Assembly (NCBI RefSeq): GCF_000986785.1 | Contig: NZ_LAYY01000016.1 | Coordinates: 60,092 to 124,091, forward strand | Direction of reading: 5' to 3' | Source of the DNA: Mesobacillus campisalis | Lineage (GTDB): Bacteria; Bacillota; Bacilli; Bacillales; Cytobacillaceae | Length of the DNA: 64,000 nt | Part shown: positions 41,450-50,722 of the stretch, in pieces | How positions within the stretch are numbered: position 1 is the stretch's first letter | Layout: each line of letters begins with the position of its first letter | Translations under genes and position numbers: made by a program | The notes under the pieces: generated by a model | The model's input: the letters and a program-made list of their open reading frames with translations, nothing else | Database searches by the model: none | Told to the model about the DNA's origin: nothing

Positions 41450-42406
41450 ATGATGATTGAACTGATAAAATGCCATGGTTCAGGAAATGATTTCCTGTTG
41501 ATCGATGAAATGGAAAAAGACTATGGGTTTACGGATGAAGGCCGGCGAGAGCTAGCCATAGCGCTGTGCAACCGTGAAAAATCGCTTGGTGCGGATGGGA
41601 TCCTTTATATCCTGCAGAGTGAAAAGGCAGATGCAATCATGCGCGTGTTTAACAGTGACGGGTCAGAGGCATCAATGTGCGGGAACGGGCTGCGCTGTGC
41701 GGCCCGTTATGTCTGTGAGAAGCTGGGGATTGAGCAGGCCATTATCGAAACGATGAAAGCAGATTTGCAGGTGCGGAAGGAGGCCGAAATTTACCCGGGA
41801 ATCCCTACATATCAGGTGGAGATTTCCCCGGTGTCGTTCCAGCTTAGTGACTTGCCGCTAAATCTTGATAGAGATACTCTTATCCAGGAAAAGCTGCCGG
41901 AACTGTCTGATGGATTGGTGTTTACGGCACTTGCAGTCCCCAATCCCCATCTTGTTGCCATGGTTTCCAGGGAACATCTGGAGTCAGGGATGCAAAAAGA
42001 GCTAAGCGAAAAAGTAAATGGACCTAACGACCTGTTCCCCGATGGAGTAAATGTGAGTTTCATCAGGAAGGTTGGCGACCGGGAAATTTATGTGCGCACC
42101 TTCGAGCGGGGAGTGGGATTTACGAACGCTTGCGGGACAGCCATGTCGGCATCATCGCTTGTCACCTGCCTGACTGGGGACAATGCTTTCGAAGAGGCAA
42201 TCTCCGTCTATAATAACGGCGGAATGGTGCAATGTGTGGTTCACAAGCATGGTGATACCTATACCATTGACCTGATTGGAAATGCCACATACTTGTACAA
42301 GGCTGCCATCGACCGGGACAGCTATCAGGTTGTGGACATGCAGGAGTTTTCGGAAGAAGAATCCTACAAAAAGCTGCAGGAGCATGCACGCGCCATTATC
42401 GCCTGA
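41450..42406 (+). CDS. dapF: diaminopimelate epimerase DapF
   Basis: A 318-residue epimerase converting L,L- to meso-diaminopimelate for lysine and peptidoglycan. The two active-site Cys are visible: MCGNGLRCAARY and the later TNACGTAMSAS. The N-terminal KCHGSGNDFLLID is typical. It is about 30 residues longer at the C-terminus than most family members. The ATG at 41450 is eight bases after GGAGG. A triple 8-bp repeat (AATGACTA) lies just upstream, at 41411-41432. Confidence 0.92.
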   Translation: MMIELIKCHGSGNDFLLIDEMEKDYGFTDEGRRELAIALCNREKSLGADGILYILQSEKADAIMRVFNSDGSEASMCGNGLRCAARYVCEKLGIEQAIIETMKADLQVRKEAEIYPGIPTYQVEISPVSFQLSDLPLNLDRDTLIQEKLPELSDGLVFTALAVPNPHLVAMVSREHLESGMQKELSEKVNGPNDLFPDGVNVSFIRKVGDREIYVRTFERGVGFTNACGTAMSASSLVTCLTGDNAFEEAISVYNNGGMVQCVVHKHGDTYTIDLIGNATYLYKAAIDRDSYQVVDMQEFSEEESYKKLQEHARAIIA

Positions 42407-42410
42407 CAAC

Positions 42411-42446
42411 AAAGCCTCCGGAATTGCTTCCGGAGGCTTTTTATGT
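42411..42446 (+). terminator. terminator of dapF
   Basis: AAAGCCTCCGGAA pairs with TTCCGGAGGCTTT, followed by T. It overlaps the end of the convergent ligD gene. Confidence 0.85.
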
Positions 42447-44282
42447 GGACTTTTTGCCTTCATGCCTGAGAAAGTCCAATACAGGCGCCAATTTTTGGGT
42501 CTCCTTCACCTGAAAATAATCAGCGAAGGGCGATCCAAGCTTATTTATACGGTCAATCATGTTTAAAACCGTAAAATCCCCAATCCTCAAATCCTCGTTC
42601 ACTTCGTCCCAAAATAACGGTGCGGCAACACTTGCCTGCTGCTTCCCCCGGGGAGAAAAGGGGCAGATAATCGTCTTTCCTTCCGCATGCTGAACATAAT
42701 CAACATAGAGGCGGTTTCCCCTGTGTTTTTTCAAACGTTCAATTGTGAAGGAGTCAGGTTCTTTGGAAACAAGATAATTGGCGATAAAAGAGGTGAACAG
42801 CCTGGTATCTTCATAAGTATACATATCTGCCGGAAGCGGGATGTAAATTTGAAGCCCCTTATTCCCTGAGGTTTTGATGAAGCTTTGCAGATTAAGCTGG
42901 TCAAGCACCTCTTTTATTAAGATTGCTGCCCTTATTGCCAAGTGGAAGCAATCCCGGGATGGCGGGTCCAAATCAAAAACTATTTCATCCGGGCCGGAGC
43001 GGCCGATGGTCTGGAATGGTATGTGGTATTCAATCGCAATCTGGTTGCCCAGCCACATCAATGTTTTCAAATCATTGCAAACTATATAGTTGATTCCTTC
43101 CGACATGGAAGTTTCAATAAATTCCGGTGCGTAATCCGGGCAATTTTTTTGGTAAAACGCTTCCCCAAGCATCCCATGCGGGAACCGGATAACCGTTAAC
43201 AGCCGGTTTTGGAGGAACGGCAGCATAAAAGGGGAAATTCCCCTTAGATATTGGATAAAGTCGGACTTTTGTATTAATGGATCCTCCCATATGGGCTTAT
43301 CGGGATGGGTAATCTCAACGTCCTGCGGCAAATTTCTTTGCTGCCTGGCAAAAAGGTCAAATGTACAGTCGCCAGGCTTAAGGTCGAATCTAAATTGGTG
43401 AAAATGTGGCTCTCTCATTTGCTGCTCATATATTTCAAGGTATTTTACTTCAAGACAAATGGCAGGTTCCACATAAATGAACCGGTCATCCTCATGCGAC
43501 TGGTTGGCTTTGATTATCTGGAATAAGGCGGCTTTCTCATCGGGTTTAAAGCCAAAAAGGACTGCACCAAGGGAATATATCGCTTCTCCTTTATAAACGG
43601 AAACATAGAAATAGCCGTTTGACTTTTCATAGGCCGTTACGAAGCAATTGACGAACTTGAAATTCTTGAATTTGATCCATCTGTCTGTCCGTTTTCCTTC
43701 TTCCCATAGGGTTTCCTGATGCTTGGCGACAAGGCCTTCACCATCATGCAGGATAACTTGGTCCCAAACGCTCCTAAAATCATTTTCTGAAGGAACAAGC
43801 TGCAGAAGCGAAGGGGAATCGGGGTCGGGAAATGAAGGGAAGCCGGTTTCCGCAAAGAAGTCTTCAAGAACCTTTCTCCTGGCGTTTTGGGGATGATTCC
43901 TATAATTTTCACCCTTTAATTCCAATACGTCAAATACGATTAGCCTGCATGGTCTCTTGCTAGCTCTTTCCCTGATTCTTTCAGCAGACCTCATTCTTCC
44001 CCTTACCTGGATGGAACCGAAATCCGCTTTATAGGAATTGGCGAGGTCAACGAGCTCCGCATCTAAAAGCAAAGGGAGAAATGGCTTGAGCGCCTCTTTG
44101 CTGGCTTGCAGGAACTCAGTGATTTCAGGGAAAATTTCGGCGAGGGACTTTCCATTCCGGCTTGTCAGCTTAATCTCCTGCTCCCATTCAAGAAAGGCGC
44201 GGAAACCATCATATTTAACCTCATAGCTCCACTCTTCCCCCATGGGAGGCTCAAATGCCAGTGTAGGCAGCATTGGTTTCAT
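42441..44282 (-). CDS. ligD: bifunctional DNA ligase/polymerase LigD (NHEJ)
   Basis: A 613-residue two-domain enzyme. The N-terminal ATP-dependent ligase has the lysine motif EVKYDGFRA near residue 25, a later DGEGLVAK and WIKFKNFK. The C-terminal primase-polymerase domain has IVFDLDPPS (metal Asp residues) and KTSGNKGLQIYIP. This is the Bacillus order, ligase first, without a 3'-phosphoesterase domain. It fills and seals double-strand breaks with Ku. The ATG at 44282 follows AAAGGAG. Divergent from ku. Confidence 0.93.
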   Translation of the reverse strand: MKPMLPTLAFEPPMGEEWSYEVKYDGFRAFLEWEQEIKLTSRNGKSLAEIFPEITEFLQASKEALKPFLPLLLDAELVDLANSYKADFGSIQVRGRMRSAERIRERASKRPCRLIVFDVLELKGENYRNHPQNARRKVLEDFFAETGFPSFPDPDSPSLLQLVPSENDFRSVWDQVILHDGEGLVAKHQETLWEEGKRTDRWIKFKNFKFVNCFVTAYEKSNGYFYVSVYKGEAIYSLGAVLFGFKPDEKAALFQIIKANQSHEDDRFIYVEPAICLEVKYLEIYEQQMREPHFHQFRFDLKPGDCTFDLFARQQRNLPQDVEITHPDKPIWEDPLIQKSDFIQYLRGISPFMLPFLQNRLLTVIRFPHGMLGEAFYQKNCPDYAPEFIETSMSEGINYIVCNDLKTLMWLGNQIAIEYHIPFQTIGRSGPDEIVFDLDPPSRDCFHLAIRAAILIKEVLDQLNLQSFIKTSGNKGLQIYIPLPADMYTYEDTRLFTSFIANYLVSKEPDSFTIERLKKHRGNRLYVDYVQHAEGKTIICPFSPRGKQQASVAAPLFWDEVNEDLRIGDFTVLNMIDRINKLGSPFADYFQVKETQKLAPVLDFLRHEGKKST

Positions 44283-44449
44283 TATCAGGGCTCCTTTCAG
44301 CAAGATAAATAGCGGAAGCTTTAAAAACAGGAACTTCTTTTATCATTCCAGAAAGGGCAAGAACTTACACATTGGCAAAACTTGATATGGATTATGATTT
44401 GGCTTCCAGCACAATATAAAAAAAACATCATGAGAATGGAGATTTGCCA

Positions 44450-45298
44450 ATGCATACTATGTGGAAAGGCAGCATTTCCTTTGGGCTGGTCAATATCCCA
44501 ATCAAGCTCCATACGGCGACAGAAGACAAAGACATTAAGCTGCGCACGCTTCATAAAAAATGCCACTCACCAGTCAAGTATGAAAAAGTCTGCTCAAATT
44601 GCGAAGAAGAGCTTAAACCTGAAGATATCGTAAAGGCTTATGAGTACACAAAAGGGAAGTATGTGGTACTTGAGGATGAGGAACTTGAGAACCTAAGGAA
44701 AGAAAATGAAGAAAAAGCGGTAGAAATCATTGATTTTGTGAAAATGAGTGAAATAGATCCTATATATTATAATCGCAGCTATTTCATGTCTCCCAACGAA
44801 GGAGGAGGCAAAGCTTATTCGCTTTTGCGGAAAGCGTTGCAGGAAACCGAAAAAGTAGGATTGGCGAAAATTATCATCCGGGCAAAAGAACAACTGGCAA
44901 TCATCAGGGTTTATGACAATACACTTGTAATGGAAACCATCCATTATCCAGATGAAGTCCGAAAGGCGGCTGATGTTCCGAGCGTTCCCGCTGAAGACAA
45001 AGTGACAGATAAGGAACTGGAAACGGCGAAGATGCTCATTGACCAGCTGACAACAGATTTTGAGCCGGAAAAATACAATGATGAGTATCGTACGGCACTG
45101 CTCGAACTCATTGAAAGCAAGCGGACCGGGAAAGAAATTGTCACGGCAAAAGAGAAGGACCCGGTCGCAAATGTTACCGACCTTATGGCCGCTCTCCAGG
45201 CATCCATTGACCGGACCAAACCGGAAAAAGCGGAAAAGCCAAAAAAGGAAAGTGCCAAACGCAAAAGGGTTGCAACCAAAGCAAAAAAAGAAGCTTAA
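44450..45298 (+). CDS. ku: Ku protein (NHEJ)
   Basis: A 282-residue bacterial Ku homodimer subunit: MWKGSISFGLVNIPIKLHTA at the start, an HKKCHSPVKYEKVCSNCEEE zinc-like Cys set, and the bridge region SYFMSPNEGGGKAYSLLRKA. The C-terminal tail is Lys/Ala-rich and basic (PKKESAKRKRVATKAKKEA), as in Ku proteins that bind DNA and recruit LigD. ATG at 44450 is eight bases after GGAG. In B. subtilis the pair works in germinating spores. Confidence 0.93.
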   Translation: MHTMWKGSISFGLVNIPIKLHTATEDKDIKLRTLHKKCHSPVKYEKVCSNCEEELKPEDIVKAYEYTKGKYVVLEDEELENLRKENEEKAVEIIDFVKMSEIDPIYYNRSYFMSPNEGGGKAYSLLRKALQETEKVGLAKIIIRAKEQLAIIRVYDNTLVMETIHYPDEVRKAADVPSVPAEDKVTDKELETAKMLIDQLTTDFEPEKYNDEYRTALLELIESKRTGKEIVTAKEKDPVANVTDLMAALQASIDRTKPEKAEKPKKESAKRKRVATKAKKEA

Positions 45299-45483
45299 GC
45301 TGTATATGGCGAGGCAAGACAAGATGTAATCTATCCATTAAATTAGCTGCATGAAAGGCTGCTGACAATTGTTGGCAGTTTTTTGTTTGAAGAAAAGAGG
45401 GAAATTGGTAGTTTTAAAAGGAACATGGCTATTGAATGTCAAAATTAATAGGAATCGGGTAGAAAAACAGGGGGCTCAGTGGG

Positions 45484-45996
45484 ATGAAACAAAAATCAAT
45501 TTGGAAAACAAGCATCATGATTATTGGAATCATTGGGGTAATTGCAGGAGCCTATTATGGATACTATTCCCTGAAGACAGGTGAAAAGATGGAGAAATCA
45601 GGGGAGGGGACGGCTGCAACTGAAACTGTTGCCCAGTTCAAGGATGATGGGGAAGTAAATGGGTATAACAGTGTTGGGGACTTTATTGATCACTATCATA
45701 AAGAGTATAATGATTCTTTGGGCTGGGGCGGTATTGATACGGTAGACTGGCCCGAACAGAAAAAGATTGCCGAAGAAATCCTGGGTGTGATGACAGAGGT
45801 CGAAACCGACCATCCTGCCCTGCAAAAGGATTTGAAACAAATCCAGGGATATGCACAGGCAGTAGAGTCGGGGGCCAAGGATAAGCAGACTCTGTTAAAG
45901 CTGCACCGGTATTTCCATGACCTGGATGTTGAGTTCAATGATTATCGTGAAACCCGCGACTATTATGATGTGACCGAATATAAAAGGAAAAACTGA
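45484..45996 (+). CDS. membrane-anchored hypothetical protein
   Basis: A 170-residue protein with one N-terminal helix (IMIIGIIGVIAGAYYGYYSL) and an acidic extracytoplasmic part with VGDFIDHYHKEYNDSLGWGG and LHRYFHDLDVEFNDYRETRD. The ATG follows a GGGGG stretch. No catalytic motif is evident. I do not recognise the family. Confidence 0.65.
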   Translation: MKQKSIWKTSIMIIGIIGVIAGAYYGYYSLKTGEKMEKSGEGTAATETVAQFKDDGEVNGYNSVGDFIDHYHKEYNDSLGWGGIDTVDWPEQKKIAEEILGVMTEVETDHPALQKDLKQIQGYAQAVESGAKDKQTLLKLHRYFHDLDVEFNDYRETRDYYDVTEYKRKN

Positions 45997-46057
45997 GTTA
46001 AAATGGTTACTATGAAGGATGGACGGGAACAGTGGACATAAAAGAGGATGAGAAGCC

Positions 46058-46555
46058 ATGAAAATCGTTGTCGTCTCGGACACCCATATTCCCAAAAGGG
46101 CCAAGAAATTCCCGCAGCCTCTCATTTGTGAAATGGAAACTGCGGACTTGATCATCCATGCAGGAGATTGGCAGACTTTCGAGGTTTACCAGGAACTGTC
46201 AGCCTATGGCAATGTGACGGGTGTAACTGGAAATGTGGACAGTCCAGAGCTGGGAAGAGTGCTGAACAGCCGGGAATTGGTCGCCATCGAAGGATTTAAA
46301 ATTGGAGTCGTTCATGGACACGGCAGAGGAAAAAGCACAGTAAACAGAGCGAAATCCGCATTTGCCGGTGAAAAGGTCGATTGTATCATCTTTGGTCACT
46401 CTCATATTCCTATGTATAAAGAAGAAGATGGAGTAATCCTTTTTAATCCTGGGTCGGCAACCGATAAGCGCCGGCAAGGAAAATTTTCCTTCGGTTTGAT
46501 AAACCTAGGAAATACTATCGAAGCACACCACATCTACTATCCTGACAAGGAGTAG
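46058..46555 (+). CDS. YfcE-type metallophosphoesterase
   Basis: A 165-residue calcineurin-like phosphoesterase of the MJ0936/YfcE group. Metal motifs in order: SDTHIP (Asp8, His10), HAGDW (Asp37), GNVDS, VVHGHG and FGHSHIP. All ligands are present, so it should be active as a phosphodiesterase. It follows the membrane protein gene by 60 bases and precedes an acidic hypothetical protein. Natural substrate unknown. Confidence 0.88.
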   Translation: MKIVVVSDTHIPKRAKKFPQPLICEMETADLIIHAGDWQTFEVYQELSAYGNVTGVTGNVDSPELGRVLNSRELVAIEGFKIGVVHGHGRGKSTVNRAKSAFAGEKVDCIIFGHSHIPMYKEEDGVILFNPGSATDKRRQGKFSFGLINLGNTIEAHHIYYPDKE

Positions 46556-46607
46556 CGAGGAAAGAACGAGAGCAAAATAACATTGCAATAAGATAAGGAG
46601 GGCTAGA

Positions 46608-47003
46608 ATGAAATCCTTTAAAGTGAATTTCCATGCGGAAGACCAGGTTGAACAGATGACGGTACAAAAACTTGATGAGGCCGATTTCGAGCGTGTCACA
46701 GAAGGGGGCACGAGACATTTATTTGAACTTGACACTAATATTGGGTTTTTTGTCTTTTTTGATGGAGCGGACAGTGAAGGGAATATTTCCTATTTGGTTT
46801 TGCAATATGAGGAAGACAATGAGGATCCCACTGCATGCTATGGCTTTGAGTTGAAAGATTTTTATGAATTCACCGCTTTATACCTAAATGACCTCGAATT
46901 CAATGAGGAAACGAGCGAAGAGGAAGAAGCATATGGACCGGTGCACCATCTCGCTCACCTGATGTACCATATCGTGGAGGAAGGACGAAAAATGGAGGAA
47001 TAA
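46608..47003 (+). CDS. acidic hypothetical protein
   Basis: A 131-residue cytosolic protein, strongly acidic, with ERVTEGGTRHLFELDTNIGF and LVLQYEEDNEDPTACYGFEL. AAGGAGGG precedes the ATG. It is followed by a bidirectional terminator. No domain recognised. Confidence 0.7.
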   Translation: MKSFKVNFHAEDQVEQMTVQKLDEADFERVTEGGTRHLFELDTNIGFFVFFDGADSEGNISYLVLQYEEDNEDPTACYGFELKDFYEFTALYLNDLEFNEETSEEEEAYGPVHHLAHLMYHIVEEGRKMEE

Positions 47004-47004
47004 A

Positions 47005-47037
47005 AAAAGCAGGAGTCATTCCTGCTTTTTTTTATTC
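47005..47037. terminator. bidirectional terminator
   Basis: AAAAAAAGCAGGA-GTCAT-TCCTGCTTTTTTTT between two convergent genes. Confidence 0.9.
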
Positions 47038-47325
47038 CTCTTCATTGGGCAAGTGCTCTTGGCAATAGGCCGCTACAAGTCCTTCTTCCTCGTCTTCCAG
47101 GGCAAAGTCCAGAACTTTTTCATTGGCGCTTTCCATAAAATAATATTGCAGAATCTTGGAACCTTCATCCCCTACAGAATAAATGACCTTAAGCTGGAGT
47201 CCGTTCTCAGTGTAAAGTTCATCTTCCTCATCCACTTCAATATTTAAAAAGAATTCGTACCGATCTCCGGAAAGAAGGCCAAAGGGGTCCTCGAGATATT
47301 CTACAGTATGTCCGGTAATGTTCAT
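47032..47325 (-). CDS. DUF6509 family protein
   Basis: A 97-residue acidic protein: MNITGHTVEYLEDPFGLLSG then DRYEFFLNIEVDEEDELYTE and LDFALEDEEEGLVAAY. The GLLSGDRYEFFL block is what I recall of DUF6509. AAAGGATGATG precedes the ATG. Function unknown. The acidic neighbour on the other side is not related. Confidence 0.7.
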   Translation of the reverse strand: MNITGHTVEYLEDPFGLLSGDRYEFFLNIEVDEEDELYTENGLQLKVIYSVGDEGSKILQYYFMESANEKVLDFALEDEEEGLVAAYCQEHLPNEEE

Positions 47326-47548
47326 TCATTCATCATCCTTTTATTAGTTTCTCATCCTATTATATATCGAAAGGCAATAAAACAATCAACTCTCAGGACG
47401 CGGCCCAAAACAACCATTAAATTATGAACGCCGTATTCATATACTTTTGAAAGATGTGTGAAAGCTTTTCAGGCGCTCTATTTGTTCAGCAGCCGGAAAG
47501 ATAAAATGAAGCTAAGGGAAAGGGAACTGAATAATTCTTGTGCATACT

Positions 47549-47564
47549 TGTGAAAAACATCACA
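47549..47564. promoter_or_regulatory. FNR/CRP-like palindrome
   Basis: TGTGA-AAAACA-TCACA is a perfect match to the Fnr/CRP-type consensus with an N6 centre. It lies 31 bases before the ATG of the molybdopterin oxidoreductase gene. That is too close for activation from -41.5 unless the leader is very short, so repression or an unusual geometry is possible. Confidence 0.65.
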
Positions 47565-47595
47565 AATATTGGCTGGCGATTGGAGGAGGATGATT

Positions 47596-49983
47596 ATGGA
47601 CCATTACGAGATGGAAGACATGCTCAATAAAAAAATGAGGAGACGGCCCTTTTTAAAATGGACAGGTGCCATCGGGGTTCCTGCTATTATCGGCGGGATT
47701 GGCACAAAGAAATTCCTGGAGGAAAAAGGTGGACCCCACACAGCATCAACACTTGAAGATACTCCTGAAACCATCGTATCAACGTGCAGCATCAATAATT
47801 GTGGCGGCCGTTGTGTCATTAGAGCACATGTCAAGGATGGGACGGTAGTCAGGCTCAGCACGGATGAAAGCGTAGAACCCCCCCTCACTCCGCAAATGCG
47901 TGCTTGTATTAGGGGGAGAGGATACCGGAAAATGCTGTATCATCCTGACCGTTTAAAATATCCGATGAAGCGCGTCGGCAAAAGGGGAGAAGGAAAGTTT
48001 GAAAGAATCAGCTGGGAAGAGGCAATTGAAACGATAGCCAGTCAAATGAAGAGGATTGGTGAGACATATGGTCCAGCATCAAGGTATGTTAATTATGCTT
48101 CAGGCCAGTCATGGGGGCTGTTCAGCGGCCGGAACATGGCAAGAAAGCTGCTGGCGATGACGGGCGGGTATTTGAATTATAGAAATGATTACAGCTCCGG
48201 CGCAGCAAATATAGCTACACCATATACCTATGGAACCAATAACTCGGGCAGCAGTTTCGACTCCCTGCTGCATACAAGGTATATGATCCTTTGGGGCCAA
48301 AATCCTGCCGAAATGATCAATTCGACTCCCTATATGCATTTTTTGCGTGAAGCAAAAAAACGCGGGGCCAAAATCATTGTGATTGACCCTAGATACACTG
48401 ATACATCAGTAGGGTTTGCCGATGAGTGGATTCCGATTTTGCCGACGACGGATAACGCCATGATGGATGCAATGGCCTATGTGATTGTAACAGAAAACCT
48501 GTATGACAAGAAATTTGTAGATAGGCATTGCCTTGGATTTGATTCGGGACAAATGCCGGAAGGTGTACCAGGGAAGGAATCTTTAAAAAGTTATCTCCTT
48601 GGAGAAAAGGACGGAGTGGCTAAAACCCCGGAGTGGGCAGAAAAAATTTGCGGAGTGCCCGCAGCCAAGATCAAGGAGGTAGCAAGGGATTATGCCACTG
48701 CTAAGCCTGCAGCCCTTATGCAGGGGTGGGGTCCCCAGAGGCATGCATACGGCGAGCAGGTTATCCGCGGAGGAGCCCAGCTTGCATCATTGACAGGCAA
48801 TGTAGGCAAATTGGGCGGATGGGCAGCTGGAACAGGCTACTGGTCCCGTTCTGGCGTTGTCTATCCAATAACCTTCGAGAATCCGGTAAAAGCATCCATT
48901 CCATGCTTTCTATGGACCCAAGCCGTGGAGAGAGGCACGGAATTGACACCCGAAGACGGCCTGGAGGGAGTTGACAAACTGGACTCCAATATCAAAATGA
49001 TTTTCAATATTGCAGGCAACATGCTTGTAAATCAGCACTCGGACATTAATAAAACAACTAAAATGCTGGAAGATGAAAACAAGGTCGAATTTATTGTAGT
49101 GAGCGATATTTTTATGACACCGAGTGCCAAATTTGCCGATATCCTCCTTCCGGGAACAACATTTTTTGAACGCTGGGACATAGGGGTTCCCTGGTGTTAC
49201 GGAGACTATGTTGTATTTGGCGGAAAAGCCATTGAGCCTCTTTATGAATGCCGGAATGAATATGATGTTTTTGCCGATATCGCCGCCCATTTCGGATTGA
49301 AAGAGGAGTTTACCGGAGGAAAAACAATGCTGGACTGGGTTAAGGTAAGCATTGACAGGACGAGGGAGGAAATGGACCCGGATTTTCCATCTTTTGAGGA
49401 GTTCAGCCAAAAGGGCATATACCAATTCTCCTTTGAGGAACCCCTTGTGGGATTTAAGGACCAGGTTGAAGGGAAGATCCCCTTCGAGACACCATCCGGA
49501 AAGATAGAATTGTTTTCGAAGGCACTTTGGGATATGAACAAGCATGATGAAATACCGGCACTTGGCAAGTATGTCCCTGCATGGGAAGGACCTGAAGACC
49601 CGCTGAAGGAAAAATACCCTCTCCAGCTGATTAGCTGGCATTATAAACGGAGGTGCCACTCTACCCACGATAACAATCCCTGGCTTGAAGAAGCAGCCAA
49701 GCAGGAAATGTGGCTGAATCCTGAAGATGCAAAAGCACGGGGGATAAAAGACGGGGACAGGGCAAAGGTTTTTAATGACAGGGGCGAAATTTATATCGAT
49801 GTGAAAGTGACAGCAAAAATAATGCCGGGTGTGGCAGGCATTCCTCAGGGGGCATGGTTCACTCCGGACCAAACAGGAATCGACCAGCGGGGTTCTGTCA
49901 ATGTTCTAACTGCACAGCGGCCTACATCACTGGCAAAGGCCAATCCACAGCTTACTAATTTGGTCGATGTAAAAAAAGCGTAG
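47596..49983 (+). CDS. Tat-exported molybdopterin oxidoreductase (DMSO reductase family, catalytic subunit)
   Basis: A 795-residue catalytic subunit. The N-terminus carries a twin-arginine signal, RRRPFLKWTGAIGVPAIIGG. The [4Fe-4S] ligands are C-x3-C-x3-C-x~27-C (STCSINNCGGRCVIR ... RACIRG). Later blocks bind the bis-MGD cofactor (LWGQNPAE, VIDPRYTDT, ILPTTDNAMMDAMAY, AGIPQGAW). The best fit is DmsA or a related S/N-oxide reductase; the substrate cannot be told. ATG at 47596 after GGAGGAGG. A ferredoxin-type partner follows 18 bases downstream. Confidence 0.88.
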   Translation: MDHYEMEDMLNKKMRRRPFLKWTGAIGVPAIIGGIGTKKFLEEKGGPHTASTLEDTPETIVSTCSINNCGGRCVIRAHVKDGTVVRLSTDESVEPPLTPQMRACIRGRGYRKMLYHPDRLKYPMKRVGKRGEGKFERISWEEAIETIASQMKRIGETYGPASRYVNYASGQSWGLFSGRNMARKLLAMTGGYLNYRNDYSSGAANIATPYTYGTNNSGSSFDSLLHTRYMILWGQNPAEMINSTPYMHFLREAKKRGAKIIVIDPRYTDTSVGFADEWIPILPTTDNAMMDAMAYVIVTENLYDKKFVDRHCLGFDSGQMPEGVPGKESLKSYLLGEKDGVAKTPEWAEKICGVPAAKIKEVARDYATAKPAALMQGWGPQRHAYGEQVIRGGAQLASLTGNVGKLGGWAAGTGYWSRSGVVYPITFENPVKASIPCFLWTQAVERGTELTPEDGLEGVDKLDSNIKMIFNIAGNMLVNQHSDINKTTKMLEDENKVEFIVVSDIFMTPSAKFADILLPGTTFFERWDIGVPWCYGDYVVFGGKAIEPLYECRNEYDVFADIAAHFGLKEEFTGGKTMLDWVKVSIDRTREEMDPDFPSFEEFSQKGIYQFSFEEPLVGFKDQVEGKIPFETPSGKIELFSKALWDMNKHDEIPALGKYVPAWEGPEDPLKEKYPLQLISWHYKRRCHSTHDNNPWLEEAAKQEMWLNPEDAKARGIKDGDRAKVFNDRGEIYIDVKVTAKIMPGVAGIPQGAWFTPDQTGIDQRGSVNVLTAQRPTSLAKANPQLTNLVDVKKA

Positions 49984-50001
49984 CAAAGGAGTGATTAAAA
50001 G

Positions 50002-50571
50002 ATGCAACAGATGGGCTTTTACATTAACCAAAGCCGCTGTGTGGGCTGTAAGGCTTGCTCAGTGTCCTGCAAGGACAAGTACGATTTGGACACGGGGATG
50101 AATTTCCGGCGCGTCTATGAATTCGAGAATGGAGCATTTACCGTGGATGGCAGCACTATAATACCGGCAGTTACCGGCTATTATTTTTCAATTTCATGCA
50201 ATCATTGCACGTCTCCAGCCTGTCTGCCAAGCTGTCCGACCCAATCCATCGTAAAGCGGGAGGTGGACGGAATTGTCATTGTCGACCAGGAGAAATGCAT
50301 TGGAACAAGGTTTTGCGTACGCGCGTGTCCATACGGTGCGCCTCAATTCAATAAAAATCTCTTAAAGATGGCGAAATGCGACAGTTGTCTGGACCTCAGG
50401 GAAAAAGGGGAAGCGCCGGTTTGTGTAACCACCTGTCCACAGCGGGCGATTGAGTTTGGGCCAATGGCGGAACTCAAAAATAAATACGGAAAAATAAACT
50501 TGGTAAAGGGTATGCCCAACCCTGTTACGGAACCGAATATTGTGATTACTCCCCATCCTAATGCCATATAG
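50002..50571 (+). CDS. four-cluster ferredoxin subunit (DmsB/HycB-like)
   Basis: A 189-residue electron-transfer subunit with four [4Fe-4S] Cys sets: RCVGCKACSVSCKD, CNHCTSPACLPSCPTQSI, EKCIGTRFCVRACPYGAPQF and KCDSCLDL ... CVTTCPQ. It passes electrons to the molybdopterin subunit in the same operon. The third cluster set reads CIGTRFCVRAC where the standard form is CIGCRYC, so one Cys of that set is Thr. No membrane anchor (DmsC) or TorD-type chaperone gene follows; a terminator ends the operon. Confidence 0.9.
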   Translation: MQQMGFYINQSRCVGCKACSVSCKDKYDLDTGMNFRRVYEFENGAFTVDGSTIIPAVTGYYFSISCNHCTSPACLPSCPTQSIVKREVDGIVIVDQEKCIGTRFCVRACPYGAPQFNKNLLKMAKCDSCLDLREKGEAPVCVTTCPQRAIEFGPMAELKNKYGKINLVKGMPNPVTEPNIVITPHPNAI

Positions 50572-50574
50572 CCT

Positions 50575-50607
50575 AAAAGAGAGTGTAAATGTCACTCTCT
50601 TTTTTAT
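50575..50607 (+). terminator. terminator of the molybdopterin oxidoreductase operon
   Basis: AAAAGAGAGTG pairs with CACTCTCTTTT, followed by T. Confidence 0.85.
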
Positions 50608-50722
50608 TGCTTTCTGAACATAATCCTCTTTCGGTTAGTTTGCGAATTCCCCTAGGGTGTTTTCCGTTACATAAATAGTTCCTCTGAATCAAAGAATAAC
50701 ATTTGATTAGGGAGGGATGACA

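Noticed and set aside
44303..44449. Sigma-G promoters between ligD and ku
   Set aside because: Expected from B. subtilis, but I found no adequate -35/-10 pair on either strand.
48910..49872. Long minus-strand frame of 320 codons
   Set aside because: It lies entirely inside the molybdopterin oxidoreductase gene, has no ribosome binding site and its protein is Cys/His-rich noise.
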